64,000 nucleotides of DNA from Mycolicibacterium sp. CBMA 226 (GTDB lineage: Bacteria > Actinomycetota > Actinomycetes > Mycobacteriales > Mycobacteriaceae): positions 1 to 64,000 of the forward strand of contig NZ_VTGY01000033.1 in the NCBI RefSeq assembly GCF_009729075.1, written 5' to 3'. The position numbers were made by a program, and so were the translations under genes. The notes under the pieces are model-generated. The model saw only the letters and a list, made by a program, of their open reading frames with translations. It ran no database searches and was not told where the DNA came from. This document shows positions 29,995-37,655 of the stretch, one piece after another (position 1 is the stretch's first letter; each line of letters starts with the position of its first letter).

Positions 29995-30579
29995 TTGGGC
30001 CGCATGCTCGCGTCGACCGACCGGCGCCCCGACCCGCTCGAGGCGTTCCGCATTGCCCGCCGCTGGTTCATCGAGGGCCGCCGCATCGAAATGCAGGAAC
30101 TGGCAACCGAACTCGGCGTCAACCGGGCCACCCTGTTCCGCTGGGTCGGCGGCCGTGACGAATTGATCGCCGAAATCCTGTGGTCCCTGGCCGAACCCAC
30201 GCTCAAGGCCTCGGTCGACGCAGCGCCCGGGCACGGCGCCGCGCACATCGCGCGGGCCGTCGGCCACTACACCACCGTGATCGACGAGTCCGGGTTCTTC
30301 CAGGCGTTCCTGCGCCGCGAACCAGAACGGGCGCTGCGGATCCTGGCCACCCGAGCCGGAACCTTGCAGGGCCGCCTCGTCACCGCCATCGAAGAACTGC
30401 TCAACGACGAGATCGCCGCCGGTCAGTTGGATCCGCCGCTACCCCCGCGCGACCTCGCGTTCCTGATCGTCCGCATCGTCGAGTCATTCCTGTACGCCGA
30501 CATCATCACCGGCGAACCGCTCGAGGTCGGCAAAGCCGAGCAAGCCATCGGCGCGATACTGGGTCATCGACCCAGATAG
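29995..30579 (+). CDS. TetR-family (QsdR-type) regulator
   Basis: This protein has 194 residues from TTG 29995; 199 if translation begins at ATC 29980. The N-terminal HTH region reads MQELATELGVNRATLFRWVGGRDELIAEILW. The C-terminal ligand domain resembles the QsdR subgroup (IDESGFFQAFLRREPERALRIL). The preceding in-frame codons ATC AGC GAG ACA CCG would give (M)SETPLGRML, a natural-looking start placed after AGGAGGG, so the true start is probably the ATC; the next ATG is 30004. It is divergent from the SDR-WS/DGAT unit, its likely target. Confidence 0.82.
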   Translation: MGRMLASTDRRPDPLEAFRIARRWFIEGRRIEMQELATELGVNRATLFRWVGGRDELIAEILWSLAEPTLKASVDAAPGHGAAHIARAVGHYTTVIDESGFFQAFLRREPERALRILATRAGTLQGRLVTAIEELLNDEIAAGQLDPPLPPRDLAFLIVRIVESFLYADIITGEPLEVGKAEQAIGAILGHRPR

Positions 30580-30583
30580 TTGG

Positions 30584-30925
30584 TCAGCGCCCCATCCCCG
30601 GAGGGCCCGGCATGCCGGGCATCGGCGGCGGATTCGGGATCACCACCGTCGGCGGAGCCGGCATCGGCGGCGGGCTGGGAATCGTCATACCGGGCTGCGG
30701 CACCGTCTCCGTGACAGTGCCGCCACCCGCAGTGGTCGACGGAGTCGTCGGCGGCGTCGACGGACCCACCGGATATCCCGGGATGATCTGGGTCGAGGTC
30801 ACCGTCGTCGAGGTGGAGCTGGAGGTGGAGGACGGCGTCGACGGCTCTGAAGATTGCTTCGAACAGGCACCCGCGCCGAGGACGGCTGCCGAGGCGGCGG
30901 CAATAACGGCGATGGACTTCAACAT
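30584..30925 (-). CDS. Small Pro-rich putative lipoprotein
   Basis: This protein has 113 residues from the ATG at 30925. A signal peptide of about 20 residues (MLKSIAVIAAASAAVLG) ends in GAC, a plausible though imperfect lipobox. The mature part is Ser/Thr-rich, then Pro/Met-rich with PPPMP repeats, and contains no fold that I recognise. It converges on the TetR gene with a 4-bp gap. Cell-envelope location is inferred from the signal; function unknown. Confidence 0.7.
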   Translation of the reverse strand: MLKSIAVIAAASAAVLGAGACSKQSSEPSTPSSTSSSTSTTVTSTQIIPGYPVGPSTPPTTPSTTAGGGTVTETVPQPGMTIPSPPPMPAPPTVVIPNPPPMPGMPGPPGMGR

Positions 30926-30973
30926 GCTTCCCAGATGCCCGCTCCGCTGAACCTCAAACTCGCGGGCACAACA

Positions 30974-31007
30974 AAACTGCCCCTCGCCGGGTGACGAGAG
31001 GCAGTTT
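30974..31007 (-). terminator. Hairpin downstream of fadA6
   Basis: AAACTGCCCCTCG (30974-30986) and CGAGAGGCAGTTT (30995-31007) pair with one mismatch around an 8-base loop, directly past the fadA6 stop. It shares its core with the hairpin behind ltp2. Confidence 0.65.
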
Positions 31008-31020
31008 GCTGACGCAGCTA

Positions 31021-32175
31021 TCAGAGGCGCTCGATGATGGTGACGTTGGCGGTACCGCCGCCCTCGCACATCGTCTGCAGGCCGTACCGGCCGCCCGTGC
31101 GCTCCAGCTCGTTCAGCAGGGTGGCGAACAGCTTGGCACCGGTGGCGCCGAGCGGGTGCCCCAACGCAATGCCGCCGCCGTTGGGGTTCACCTTGGCCAG
31201 ATCGACGTCGAGTTCCTTGGCCCAGGCCAGCACCACGGAGGCGAACGCTTCGTTGATCTCGATGACGTCGATGTCGTCCATCGTCAGGCCGGTCTTCGCC
31301 AACGCGTACTTGGTGGCGGGGATCGGGCCCGTCAGCATCTTCACCGGGTCGTCGCCGCGGCAGCTGATGTGGTGGATACGTGCGCGCGGCTTGAGGCCGT
31401 GCGCCTTCACCGCCGCCTCGGATGCCAGCAGCGTCGCCGAGGCGCCATCCGAAATCTGGCTGGCCAGCGCGGCGGTCAGCCTGCCACCCTCGACCAACAC
31501 CTTCAGCGAGGCCAGCTTCTCCCGGGTGCTCTCACGCGGACCCTCGTCGACCTTGAAGCCGTCGATCGGGATGATCTCGTTGTCGAAGCGGCCCTCACGG
31601 ATCGCGGTGAACGCCCGCTGGTGACTATTGAAGGCGAACTCTTCCATGTCATCGCGCGAGATGTCCCACTGCTCGGCGATCATCTCGGCGCCGCGGAACT
31701 GCGAAATCTCCTGGTCGCCATAGCGTTCCACCCAGCGCTTCGACTCGTTGGTCGGCGAGGTGAAGCCGAACTGCTCGCCGACGATCATGGCCGAGCTGAT
31801 CGGAATCTGGCTCATGTTCTGGATACCGGCGGCCAGGATCAGGTCGGCGGTGCCGGACATGATCGCCTGCGCGCCAAAGGAAATGGCCTGCTGCGAGGAA
31901 CCGCACTGCCGGTCGACGGTGGTGCCGGGGACGCCCTCGTCGTATCCGGCGGCGAGCCAGGTGAGGCGGCCGATGTTGCCGGCCTGTCCGCCGATGGCGT
32001 CGACGCAGCCGACGATGACGTCGTCGAACGCGGCGGGGTCGACGTCGTTGCGCGCGAAGATCCCGCGGTACGCCTCCACACCGAGATCGATCGGGTGGTA
32101 GCCGGCGAGGGCGCCGCCCTTCTTGCCGACGGCGGTGCGCACAGCGTCGATGACGTACGCCTCAGATGCGGCCAT
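31021..32175 (-). CDS. fadA6: FadA6, thiolase of HIP degradation
   Basis: This is a 384-residue thiolase with Cys91 in DRQCGSSQQ, the His loop NGGGIALGHPLGATGAK and a second Cys in MCEGGGTANV. It corresponds to Rv3556c, next to kstR2. Known role: thiolysis of the methyl-oxo-octanedioyl-type CoA produced after IpdAB opening. ATG at 32175; kstR2 ends 27 bp upstream on the same strand, so the two are probably co-transcribed from the KstR2 operator at 32839. In M. tuberculosis it is linked to ipdC through fdxB and Rv3555c; here about 9 kb of unrelated genes separates them. Confidence 0.92.
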   Translation of the reverse strand: MAASEAYVIDAVRTAVGKKGGALAGYHPIDLGVEAYRGIFARNDVDPAAFDDVIVGCVDAIGGQAGNIGRLTWLAAGYDEGVPGTTVDRQCGSSQQAISFGAQAIMSGTADLILAAGIQNMSQIPISSAMIVGEQFGFTSPTNESKRWVERYGDQEISQFRGAEMIAEQWDISRDDMEEFAFNSHQRAFTAIREGRFDNEIIPIDGFKVDEGPRESTREKLASLKVLVEGGRLTAALASQISDGASATLLASEAAVKAHGLKPRARIHHISCRGDDPVKMLTGPIPATKYALAKTGLTMDDIDVIEINEAFASVVLAWAKELDVDLAKVNPNGGGIALGHPLGATGAKLFATLLNELERTGGRYGLQTMCEGGGTANVTIIERL

Positions 32176-32202
32176 GTCTCATCTCCTTGTTGTTACCGAA
32201 AC

Positions 32203-32823
32203 TTAGTTTGTTGCAATGCTTTTGGTAGAGGTGGTGATTCCCCCGAGGACAATGGCGAGGTACTGCGCGCCAACCTGCTGCGCGGTGAGCGGACCACCGT
32301 TCTGGTACCAGCGCACCGATACCCAGGTGGTGTCACGGATGAACCGGTACACCAGATCAACGTCGAGGTCGGAGCGAAAAACCCCTTGCCGCACACCCTC
32401 GTTGAGGATCTCGATCCACATCTTGCGCTGCTCGCGGTTGCGCTCGTCGACGAAACTGAACTGCGGCAGTGAGCCCAGTCTCTTGGCCTCGTCCTGGTAG
32501 ATGACGACCTGCGCGTGCCGGTGCTCGATGGCATCGAAGGACGCCATGAACAACCCCTTGAGCCGCTCCATCGGATCGGACTCGGTCGAAATGATCTGCT
32601 GGTACTTTTCGAACAGCCAGTCCAGGAAGTCGCGGAGGATCTCCTCCACCATCTGTTCCTTGGACTTGAAGTGGTGGTACAGGCTGCCGGACAAGATGCC
32701 CGCGGAGTCCGCGATGTCGCGGACGGTGGTGGCCTTCAGCCCGCGCTCGGCGAACATCGCCGCGGCGAGCTCGAGAAGCTCGTCGCGCCTGCTGGCCTGT
32801 GGGCTGGGCAATTCAGACACCAT
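32203..32823 (-). CDS. kstR2: KstR2, TetR-family repressor of the HIP regulon
   Basis: This protein has 206 residues from ATG 32823. The HTH is RDIADSAGILSGSLYHHFKSKEQMV and the ligand domain closely matches Rv3557c (ASFDAIEHRHAQVVIYQDEAKRL; YRFIRDTTWVSVRWY). Known role: it represses HIP genes until HIP-CoA binds. Nearby GTG codons at 32829 and 32820 are alternatives; no clear ribosome site decides. A KstR2 box lies 15 bp upstream, so autoregulation is expected. Two more boxes in this window (18418, 38827) mark its targets. Confidence 0.93.
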   Translation of the reverse strand: MVSELPSPQASRRDELLELAAAMFAERGLKATTVRDIADSAGILSGSLYHHFKSKEQMVEEILRDFLDWLFEKYQQIISTESDPMERLKGLFMASFDAIEHRHAQVVIYQDEAKRLGSLPQFSFVDERNREQRKMWIEILNEGVRQGVFRSDLDVDLVYRFIRDTTWVSVRWYQNGGPLTAQQVGAQYLAIVLGGITTSTKSIATN

Positions 32824-32838
32824 CGCCACAGCATAGCA

Positions 32839-32852
32839 ACCAAGCGCTTGTT
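32839..32852. promoter_or_regulatory. KstR2 operator upstream of kstR2
   Basis: ACCAAGCGCTTGTT fits AnCAAGnnCTTGnT at all fixed positions, 15 bp before the kstR2 start. Confidence 0.88.
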
Positions 32853-33006
32853 AGGTCGATATCAGTCCTGCTGGCGGCGCGATTCGCGGGTTCGCCCGTT
32901 CCCCGACGGAGCGTAGACGGCGACCGCGATCGAAGACACGACCCGGCCCGTCGCCGATATCATCTTGTCCGCTACCACTCAAGGCGTTGACCCCTCGGGA
33001 GGAGAG

Positions 33007-33402
33007 ATGACCGGTCAATCGAGCCCAGCGGGCGACAACAACCCCGGCGATCTGGCGCCGCCGGCGTGCACCATCGGGCACCATCGCATCGGACAGGTCG
33101 CCGTGGTGGCGGTGACGGGAACCGTCGACATGCTCACCGCACCGCTCCTTGACACCGCGATCCGCTCTGCGGCCGGGGACAACCCTGCCGCCATCGTGAT
33201 CGACCTGACCGAAGTGGAATTCCTGGCCTCCGCCGGAATGGGAGTCCTGGCGGCCACCAACAACGACCTGGCGCCCGATATCCGGTACGTCCTGGTCGCC
33301 GACGGACCCGCCACCAGCCGCCCTCTGCGCCTCGTCGGACTTGCCGAGATCGTCGAGCTTTTTGCCACCCTCGATCAAGCCCTCACCGCCGTCACGACAT
33401 GA
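33007..33402 (+). CDS. STAS-domain anti-sigma factor antagonist
   Basis: This protein has 131 residues from the ATG at 33007, preceded by GGGAGGAGAG. After a 35-residue variable head it is a single STAS domain (about 37-130): VAVTGTVDMLTAPLLDTAI and FLASAGMGVLAAT, where the Ser of the ASA triad sits in the position phosphorylated in SpoIIAA/RsbV-type proteins. The usual Asp before that Ser is Ala here. Its stop overlaps the start of the kinase-like gene (ATGA), giving the classical antagonist/anti-sigma kinase pair. It is read away from kstR2. The target sigma factor is not in the window. Confidence 0.85.
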   Translation: MTGQSSPAGDNNPGDLAPPACTIGHHRIGQVAVVAVTGTVDMLTAPLLDTAIRSAAGDNPAAIVIDLTEVEFLASAGMGVLAATNNDLAPDIRYVLVADGPATSRPLRLVGLAEIVELFATLDQALTAVTT

Positions 33403-33866
33403 AGCGCTGCGTCAATGGGTACTGCTCAGTTGACATGATCGACGCACAGCAGCCGGCCACCAACTTCACCAAGGCCAACATCAGCGCGGACCCGGTAAGT
33501 GCCGCGCTGCTTCGCGACGAATTCGCAGCCTGGCTGGCGCGCACATTCACGCTGGATCCGAGCAAAAGCAACGACGTCATCCTGGCGGTCTACGAGGCCA
33601 TGGCCAACGCGGCCGACTGCGCCTACACCGAGGCCACCACAGCGGGAGCCATGCACATTCACGCCGACTACGACCGTCCCCAGGCCACGCTCACCGTGGA
33701 GGTGAGCGACGACGGTGCCTGGCGGGCTCCCGACCCACAGCTGCGCAGCCCGGCCCACGGGCGCGGCATTCCCTTGATTCACGCCCTCACCGACCGCGCC
33801 GAGATCACTGCCACTCCCACCGGAACCCGGGTGCGCCTGCAATGGCGCATCGAGGCACTGGGTTAG
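33399..33866 (+). CDS. RsbW/SpoIIAB-type ATP-binding anti-sigma regulator
   Basis: This 155-residue protein has a GHKL ATPase domain: N-box in AVYEAMANAADCAY, G1 box DDGAWRAP, and G2 box GRGIPLIHAL. Such proteins bind a sigma factor and phosphorylate a STAS antagonist. The ATG at 33399 overlaps the stop of the upstream STAS gene; an alternative ATG is at 33435. Its TAG stop overlaps the TAA of the convergent second STAS gene by four bases. The partner sigma factor is unknown. Confidence 0.85.
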   Translation: MKRCVNGYCSVDMIDAQQPATNFTKANISADPVSAALLRDEFAAWLARTFTLDPSKSNDVILAVYEAMANAADCAYTEATTAGAMHIHADYDRPQATLTVEVSDDGAWRAPDPQLRSPAHGRGIPLIHALTDRAEITATPTGTRVRLQWRIEALG

Positions 33867-34198
33867 TCGGGTGCGGACTCCGTCGACAACGACGCGGGCT
33901 CGATGGAGACCAGTTCGGTGAGGCCACTGATCCGGAAGACTCCCATCAGATACGGATGAGCGACGATGTCGATGCGGTCGGCTCGGCTGAACAACGCGGA
34001 TATCGCGGTGCTGTCCAAGTACTTCACGGCGCTGAGGTCGACGGTCAATCTCGGTCCGATGCCACCACATTCGGCGATCCCGGCCGTAAGCGCTTCGCTG
34101 AACTCCTCGACATTGCTCATGTCTATTTCGCCGGCCACAACCAGGACGAATGTCCCGTCATCGCGGCATGCGCTGTCCAGGGTGAGCGGCGTGGCCAT
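33863..34198 (-). CDS. Second STAS-domain anti-sigma factor antagonist
   Basis: This protein has 111 residues from ATG 34198, which overlaps the stop of the large SpoIIE gene (ATGA). It is a compact STAS domain with LVVAGEIDMSNVEEF and VKYLDSTAISALF; the Asp-Ser pair of the phosphorylation site is intact, unlike in the first STAS protein at 33007. It is translationally coupled to the phosphatase that probably dephosphorylates it and converges on the RsbW-like gene. Confidence 0.87.
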   Translation of the reverse strand: MATPLTLDSACRDDGTFVLVVAGEIDMSNVEEFSEALTAGIAECGGIGPRLTVDLSAVKYLDSTAISALFSRADRIDIVAHPYLMGVFRISGLTELVSIEPASLSTESAPD

Positions 34199-36804
34199 CA
34201 AATGATCCTCACGGATAGGTGGACCGCCGTTCCGGCGGTGTTGCGAGTGATGACGAGGTCGTCCATGAGCTCTCGCATGAGTGCGATGCCCCGACCGCGA
34301 TTGGAGCCCGCCTCGGCCGGCGCGGCCTGCCAAGACCCGCTGTCGGAGACGGCGAGCTGAACCTGGTCGGGCAATGCCGTCGCAGTCAGTCGAATCGTGC
34401 CGCGAGAACTGTGGCGATACCCGTGCTCGATGCCGTTGGCAATGGCCTCACCGGCGGCAATCAGCACGTCCATGGCCTGCTGTGGGTTCACCCCCGCCCG
34501 GGACAGCCAGTTTCGCAACGTGGTTCGAGCTTGGGCCAGCTGACCAGCATCGGCCGGAAACTCCAGTTCCAAGGCGGCCGGCTGACGATAGAGCAGGAGG
34601 ACAACGTCATCCTGATAGCCGTCGACGGGCGCGAGGTTGGACATCACGTGGTCGGCCAAGTCGTTCAGCGTGGACGTCTGGGCACCGTGGATGAGGCCGG
34701 CCGCGCGTGAAATCCCATGCTCCAGCGGTTGGGTGCGACGTTCGACCAGCCCGTCGGTGTACAGCGCCAGGGTCGCCCGCGCCGGCAGAGTGATCGTGGC
34801 TTCGGGGCGAGCCCAATCGCGGCGGAGCCCCAGCGCGATGGTGTGACCGCCATCGAGTAGTCGGCGCTCGCCATCCGGGTGGATCAGGATGGGTGGCGGA
34901 TGCCCGGCACTGGAGTAGACCAACTCGCCGGTGTCCGGGTTGAGCACCGCGCACACCGCCGTCGTGCATTGGGCGCCGGGCAGCCGGGCCGTGAAGCGGT
35001 CCAAACCTTCCAGCGCGGCCGCGGGACTGGGATTCTCGAACAGCAGCGCGCGGCACGCGCTGCGGATCTGACCCATCACGGTGGCGGCGGCCAAACCATG
35101 GCCGACACAGTCACCGACCACCAGCGCAATGCGTCCGTCGTCGAGCCTGACGACGTCATACCAGTCACCGCCCACCTGCAAGGGGCGGCTGGCAGCCTGA
35201 TAGCGGACCGCGAAACCACTTGGTAGGTCAGCGGGTCCGAGAATCGCGTGTTGCAGCGCCAACGCGGTTTCGCGCTGTTGATCGACCCGATGTACGCGCT
35301 GCAAACCTTGACCGAGGCGTCCTGCGAGGACGGTCAACAGGGTCTGATCCTCGAGCGTGAATTGTCGCTGCTCATTGAGGTCGATCCAGACGACAAGCAC
35401 CCCGTCGGGGTGCTGGAGCGCGATACCTGCCGAACCCGGCAGCACAGCGTTGGGCGTCAAGAAATCTCCATCGCGCAGTGACAAGAGAATCTGACGGGTC
35501 TCAGCCGGCACGTCTGACCATCGGGCGGAGTCACCGGCCACGACGATGTTCGGGTCACCGTACGCGGTCCCTGCGGACGAACTGTAGGTCGGAAACGTCA
35601 CGGCCAGGACCCGACGTGCCCGCCATAGCCGGCGCAGTTCCTCCGTCGCGGCGATCAGTGCTCCGTCGACGGTGTCCGCTTGTGCCAGCTCGCGGTTCAG
35701 CGCGTGTTCACGGCCCGCCGCCAGTGCCAGGGCGATAGCCGCGTGTCGCGCAAAGTCATTGACCAGATCCAGGTATGCCTCGTCGAATGCCGCCTGATGC
35801 GGTCGACGTGCCACCGCGATCACACCGAGCACCGCGTCATCGGCGATCAGCGGCATGACGATGGCCGACCGCTCGCCGACGTCGGTGAACCCCTCGATCG
35901 GGTATTGGAACGAATCAGTGATCAGCGGCAGACCGCGACGCGCGACGCTTCCGGTGGTGGAGCCGTCCATCGGCACCTGCCGGCCGATCACCTCCGACGA
36001 GTACCGGCCCGCGGTAGCCGCCACGACGAGGGTGTCGGCGCCGCTCGAGGTGAGCTCGGGTTCGTCCGGGACCAGCAGGATCGCCTGCTCGGCATCGGCC
36101 AGCTCGAGCGCGCGGTTGACGATGAGCTGCAGCGGCCTCGTCTGCGGATCGCCGGACAGCAGCGCGGCGGTTATCTCGCGACTGGCTTTCATCCATTTCG
36201 CGGATTCACGTTCCCGCTCGAAAAGCCGGGCGTTGTCGATGGCAGCCGCCGCCGCCATCGCCAAGGCACGCACCGCCGCCTCCTGAGAAGGCGCGAACAC
36301 GCGGTCAGGCCGGTCGTCGATCAGGTACAGGCTCCCGAAATCACTGTCCCGAACCGTGATCGGCAGACCCAGCAGCGCGCGCAACGGGGGTTGGTGTGCC
36401 GGCAGCCGCGTGGCCAATGGGTGAGCTTGCAGATCATCGACCCGAAGGCCCTGACCCACTGGTAGGCCAGCCAGCGCGCGCGCCGTGTCGGCATCGATTC
36501 CCCCACCGACGAACAGGCCCAGGCTGCCGTCGGCTGCCCGGGTGCCGAGCGCTCCGTACTTGGCTTCGGTGAGCTCCAGGGCGGCACTGACGATTCGCCG
36601 CAACGTCACATCCAGGTCGAGGTCAGAGCCGACGTCCACGATGAGCCGTACCAGTTGCTCCATGCGGTCCCGGGCGGCAACCAGCTCGTCGAGCTCCGCA
36701 TGGACGCGGCCCACCAGCTCGCGCCAACCTTCGCCGCTGAACGCCGCTTCGTCTTTACCGACCACGACCACCAAGCTATCCGGCGCGCGTCGACGGCAAA
36801 CCAC
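34198..36804 (-). CDS. GAF-SpoIIE phosphatase-HATPase multidomain regulator
   Basis: This is an 868-residue protein. After an N-terminal helix come two GAF domains (about 50-195 and 205-375), a degenerate third GAF-like region (about 385-520), a PP2C/SpoIIE phosphatase (about 540-735; GGDWYDVV, VVGDCVGHGLAAA, LYTDGLVERR, GYQDDVVLL) and a C-terminal RsbW-like ATPase (about 745-868; AGEAIANGIEHGYRH, SDSGSWQ, GRGIALMREL). The metal-binding Asp residues of PP2C are present. The layout recalls Rv1364c, which has PAS in place of GAF and a fused STAS; here the STAS is a separate coupled gene. The start is GTG 36804; later GTGs near 36771 are possible. Sensor ligand unknown. Confidence 0.87.
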   Translation of the reverse strand: MVCRRRAPDSLVVVVGKDEAAFSGEGWRELVGRVHAELDELVAARDRMEQLVRLIVDVGSDLDLDVTLRRIVSAALELTEAKYGALGTRAADGSLGLFVGGGIDADTARALAGLPVGQGLRVDDLQAHPLATRLPAHQPPLRALLGLPITVRDSDFGSLYLIDDRPDRVFAPSQEAAVRALAMAAAAAIDNARLFERERESAKWMKASREITAALLSGDPQTRPLQLIVNRALELADAEQAILLVPDEPELTSSGADTLVVAATAGRYSSEVIGRQVPMDGSTTGSVARRGLPLITDSFQYPIEGFTDVGERSAIVMPLIADDAVLGVIAVARRPHQAAFDEAYLDLVNDFARHAAIALALAAGREHALNRELAQADTVDGALIAATEELRRLWRARRVLAVTFPTYSSSAGTAYGDPNIVVAGDSARWSDVPAETRQILLSLRDGDFLTPNAVLPGSAGIALQHPDGVLVVWIDLNEQRQFTLEDQTLLTVLAGRLGQGLQRVHRVDQQRETALALQHAILGPADLPSGFAVRYQAASRPLQVGGDWYDVVRLDDGRIALVVGDCVGHGLAAATVMGQIRSACRALLFENPSPAAALEGLDRFTARLPGAQCTTAVCAVLNPDTGELVYSSAGHPPPILIHPDGERRLLDGGHTIALGLRRDWARPEATITLPARATLALYTDGLVERRTQPLEHGISRAAGLIHGAQTSTLNDLADHVMSNLAPVDGYQDDVVLLLYRQPAALELEFPADAGQLAQARTTLRNWLSRAGVNPQQAMDVLIAAGEAIANGIEHGYRHSSRGTIRLTATALPDQVQLAVSDSGSWQAAPAEAGSNRGRGIALMRELMDDLVITRNTAGTAVHLSVRII

Positions 36805-36833
36805 TTCGGCCGGTCGGCGTGGCTACGCGCCGG

Positions 36834-37625
36834 TCAGGCGCGCTGGCTCGACACCGAGATGATCTCGCCAGTCAGGTAGCTCGAGTAGTCGCTGGCCAGG
36901 AATGCGATGGTCGACGCGATCTCCCACGGCTCGGCGGCGCGGCCGAAGGCCTCGTCGGACGACAGCCGGTCCAGCAGCTCGGAAGAAGCCGACTTCTCCA
37001 GGAACTTGTGCCGCGCGATGCTCGGCGACACCGCGTTGATGCGGACGCCATATTCGACGGCTTCGATTGCGCTGCAACGGGTCAGCGCCATGACGCCGGC
37101 CTTGGCGGCGGCGTAGTGCGACTGCGAGTGCTGCGCACGCCAGCCCAGGACGCTGGCGTTGTTGACGATCACGCCGCCGTGCTCGACGCTGCGGAAGTAC
37201 CGCAGTGCGGCGCGGGTCGCGCGCATCACCGAGTTGAGCGTGACGTTCAGGACGCGGTCCCACTCATCGTCGGTCATGTCGACCAGCGGTGTCTCGCCGC
37301 CGAGACCTGCGTTGTTGACCAGGACGTCCAGCCGGCCCATCTTCTCGACGGCTGCGGTGATCAGGGCGTCGACGGCTTCGGTGGAGGTCACGTCGCAGAC
37401 GACGGCCTCGACCTTGCCCAGGCCGAGTGCGGCGAGCTGGTCGCGGGTCTCGTTGAGCCGCCGCTCGTGGTAGTCGGACACCACGACGTCGGCGCCCTCC
37501 AGCAGCGCGCGACGGGCGGTCGACGAGCCGATGCCGGTGCCGGCGGCAGCCGTCACGAGGACGACCTTGCCCTTCAGCAAGCCGTGGCCCTCAACCTCGG
37601 TGGGAGCAACAGAGAGATCAGTCAT
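36834..37625 (-). CDS. ipdF: IpdF, SDR dehydrogenase of HIP degradation
   Basis: This 263-residue SDR corresponds to Rv3559c. Cofactor loop VTAAAGTGIGSSTAR, then NNAGLGG, NNASVLGWRAQHSQSHYAAAK as the catalytic block. Known role: oxidation of the 5-hydroxy group of HIP-CoA derivatives (5-OH-HIC-CoA dehydrogenase). ATG at 37625 after AGAAGGAAG. It follows fadE30 by 30 bp in one operon whose operator is at 38827. It is separated from kstR2 by the anti-sigma module, in the slot held by PPE64 in M. tuberculosis. Confidence 0.92.
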   Translation of the reverse strand: MTDLSVAPTEVEGHGLLKGKVVLVTAAAGTGIGSSTARRALLEGADVVVSDYHERRLNETRDQLAALGLGKVEAVVCDVTSTEAVDALITAAVEKMGRLDVLVNNAGLGGETPLVDMTDDEWDRVLNVTLNSVMRATRAALRYFRSVEHGGVIVNNASVLGWRAQHSQSHYAAAKAGVMALTRCSAIEAVEYGVRINAVSPSIARHKFLEKSASSELLDRLSSDEAFGRAAEPWEIASTIAFLASDYSSYLTGEIISVSSQRA

Positions 37626-37655
37626 GCTTCTTCCTTCTGGGCTTCGCGCAAGCGC

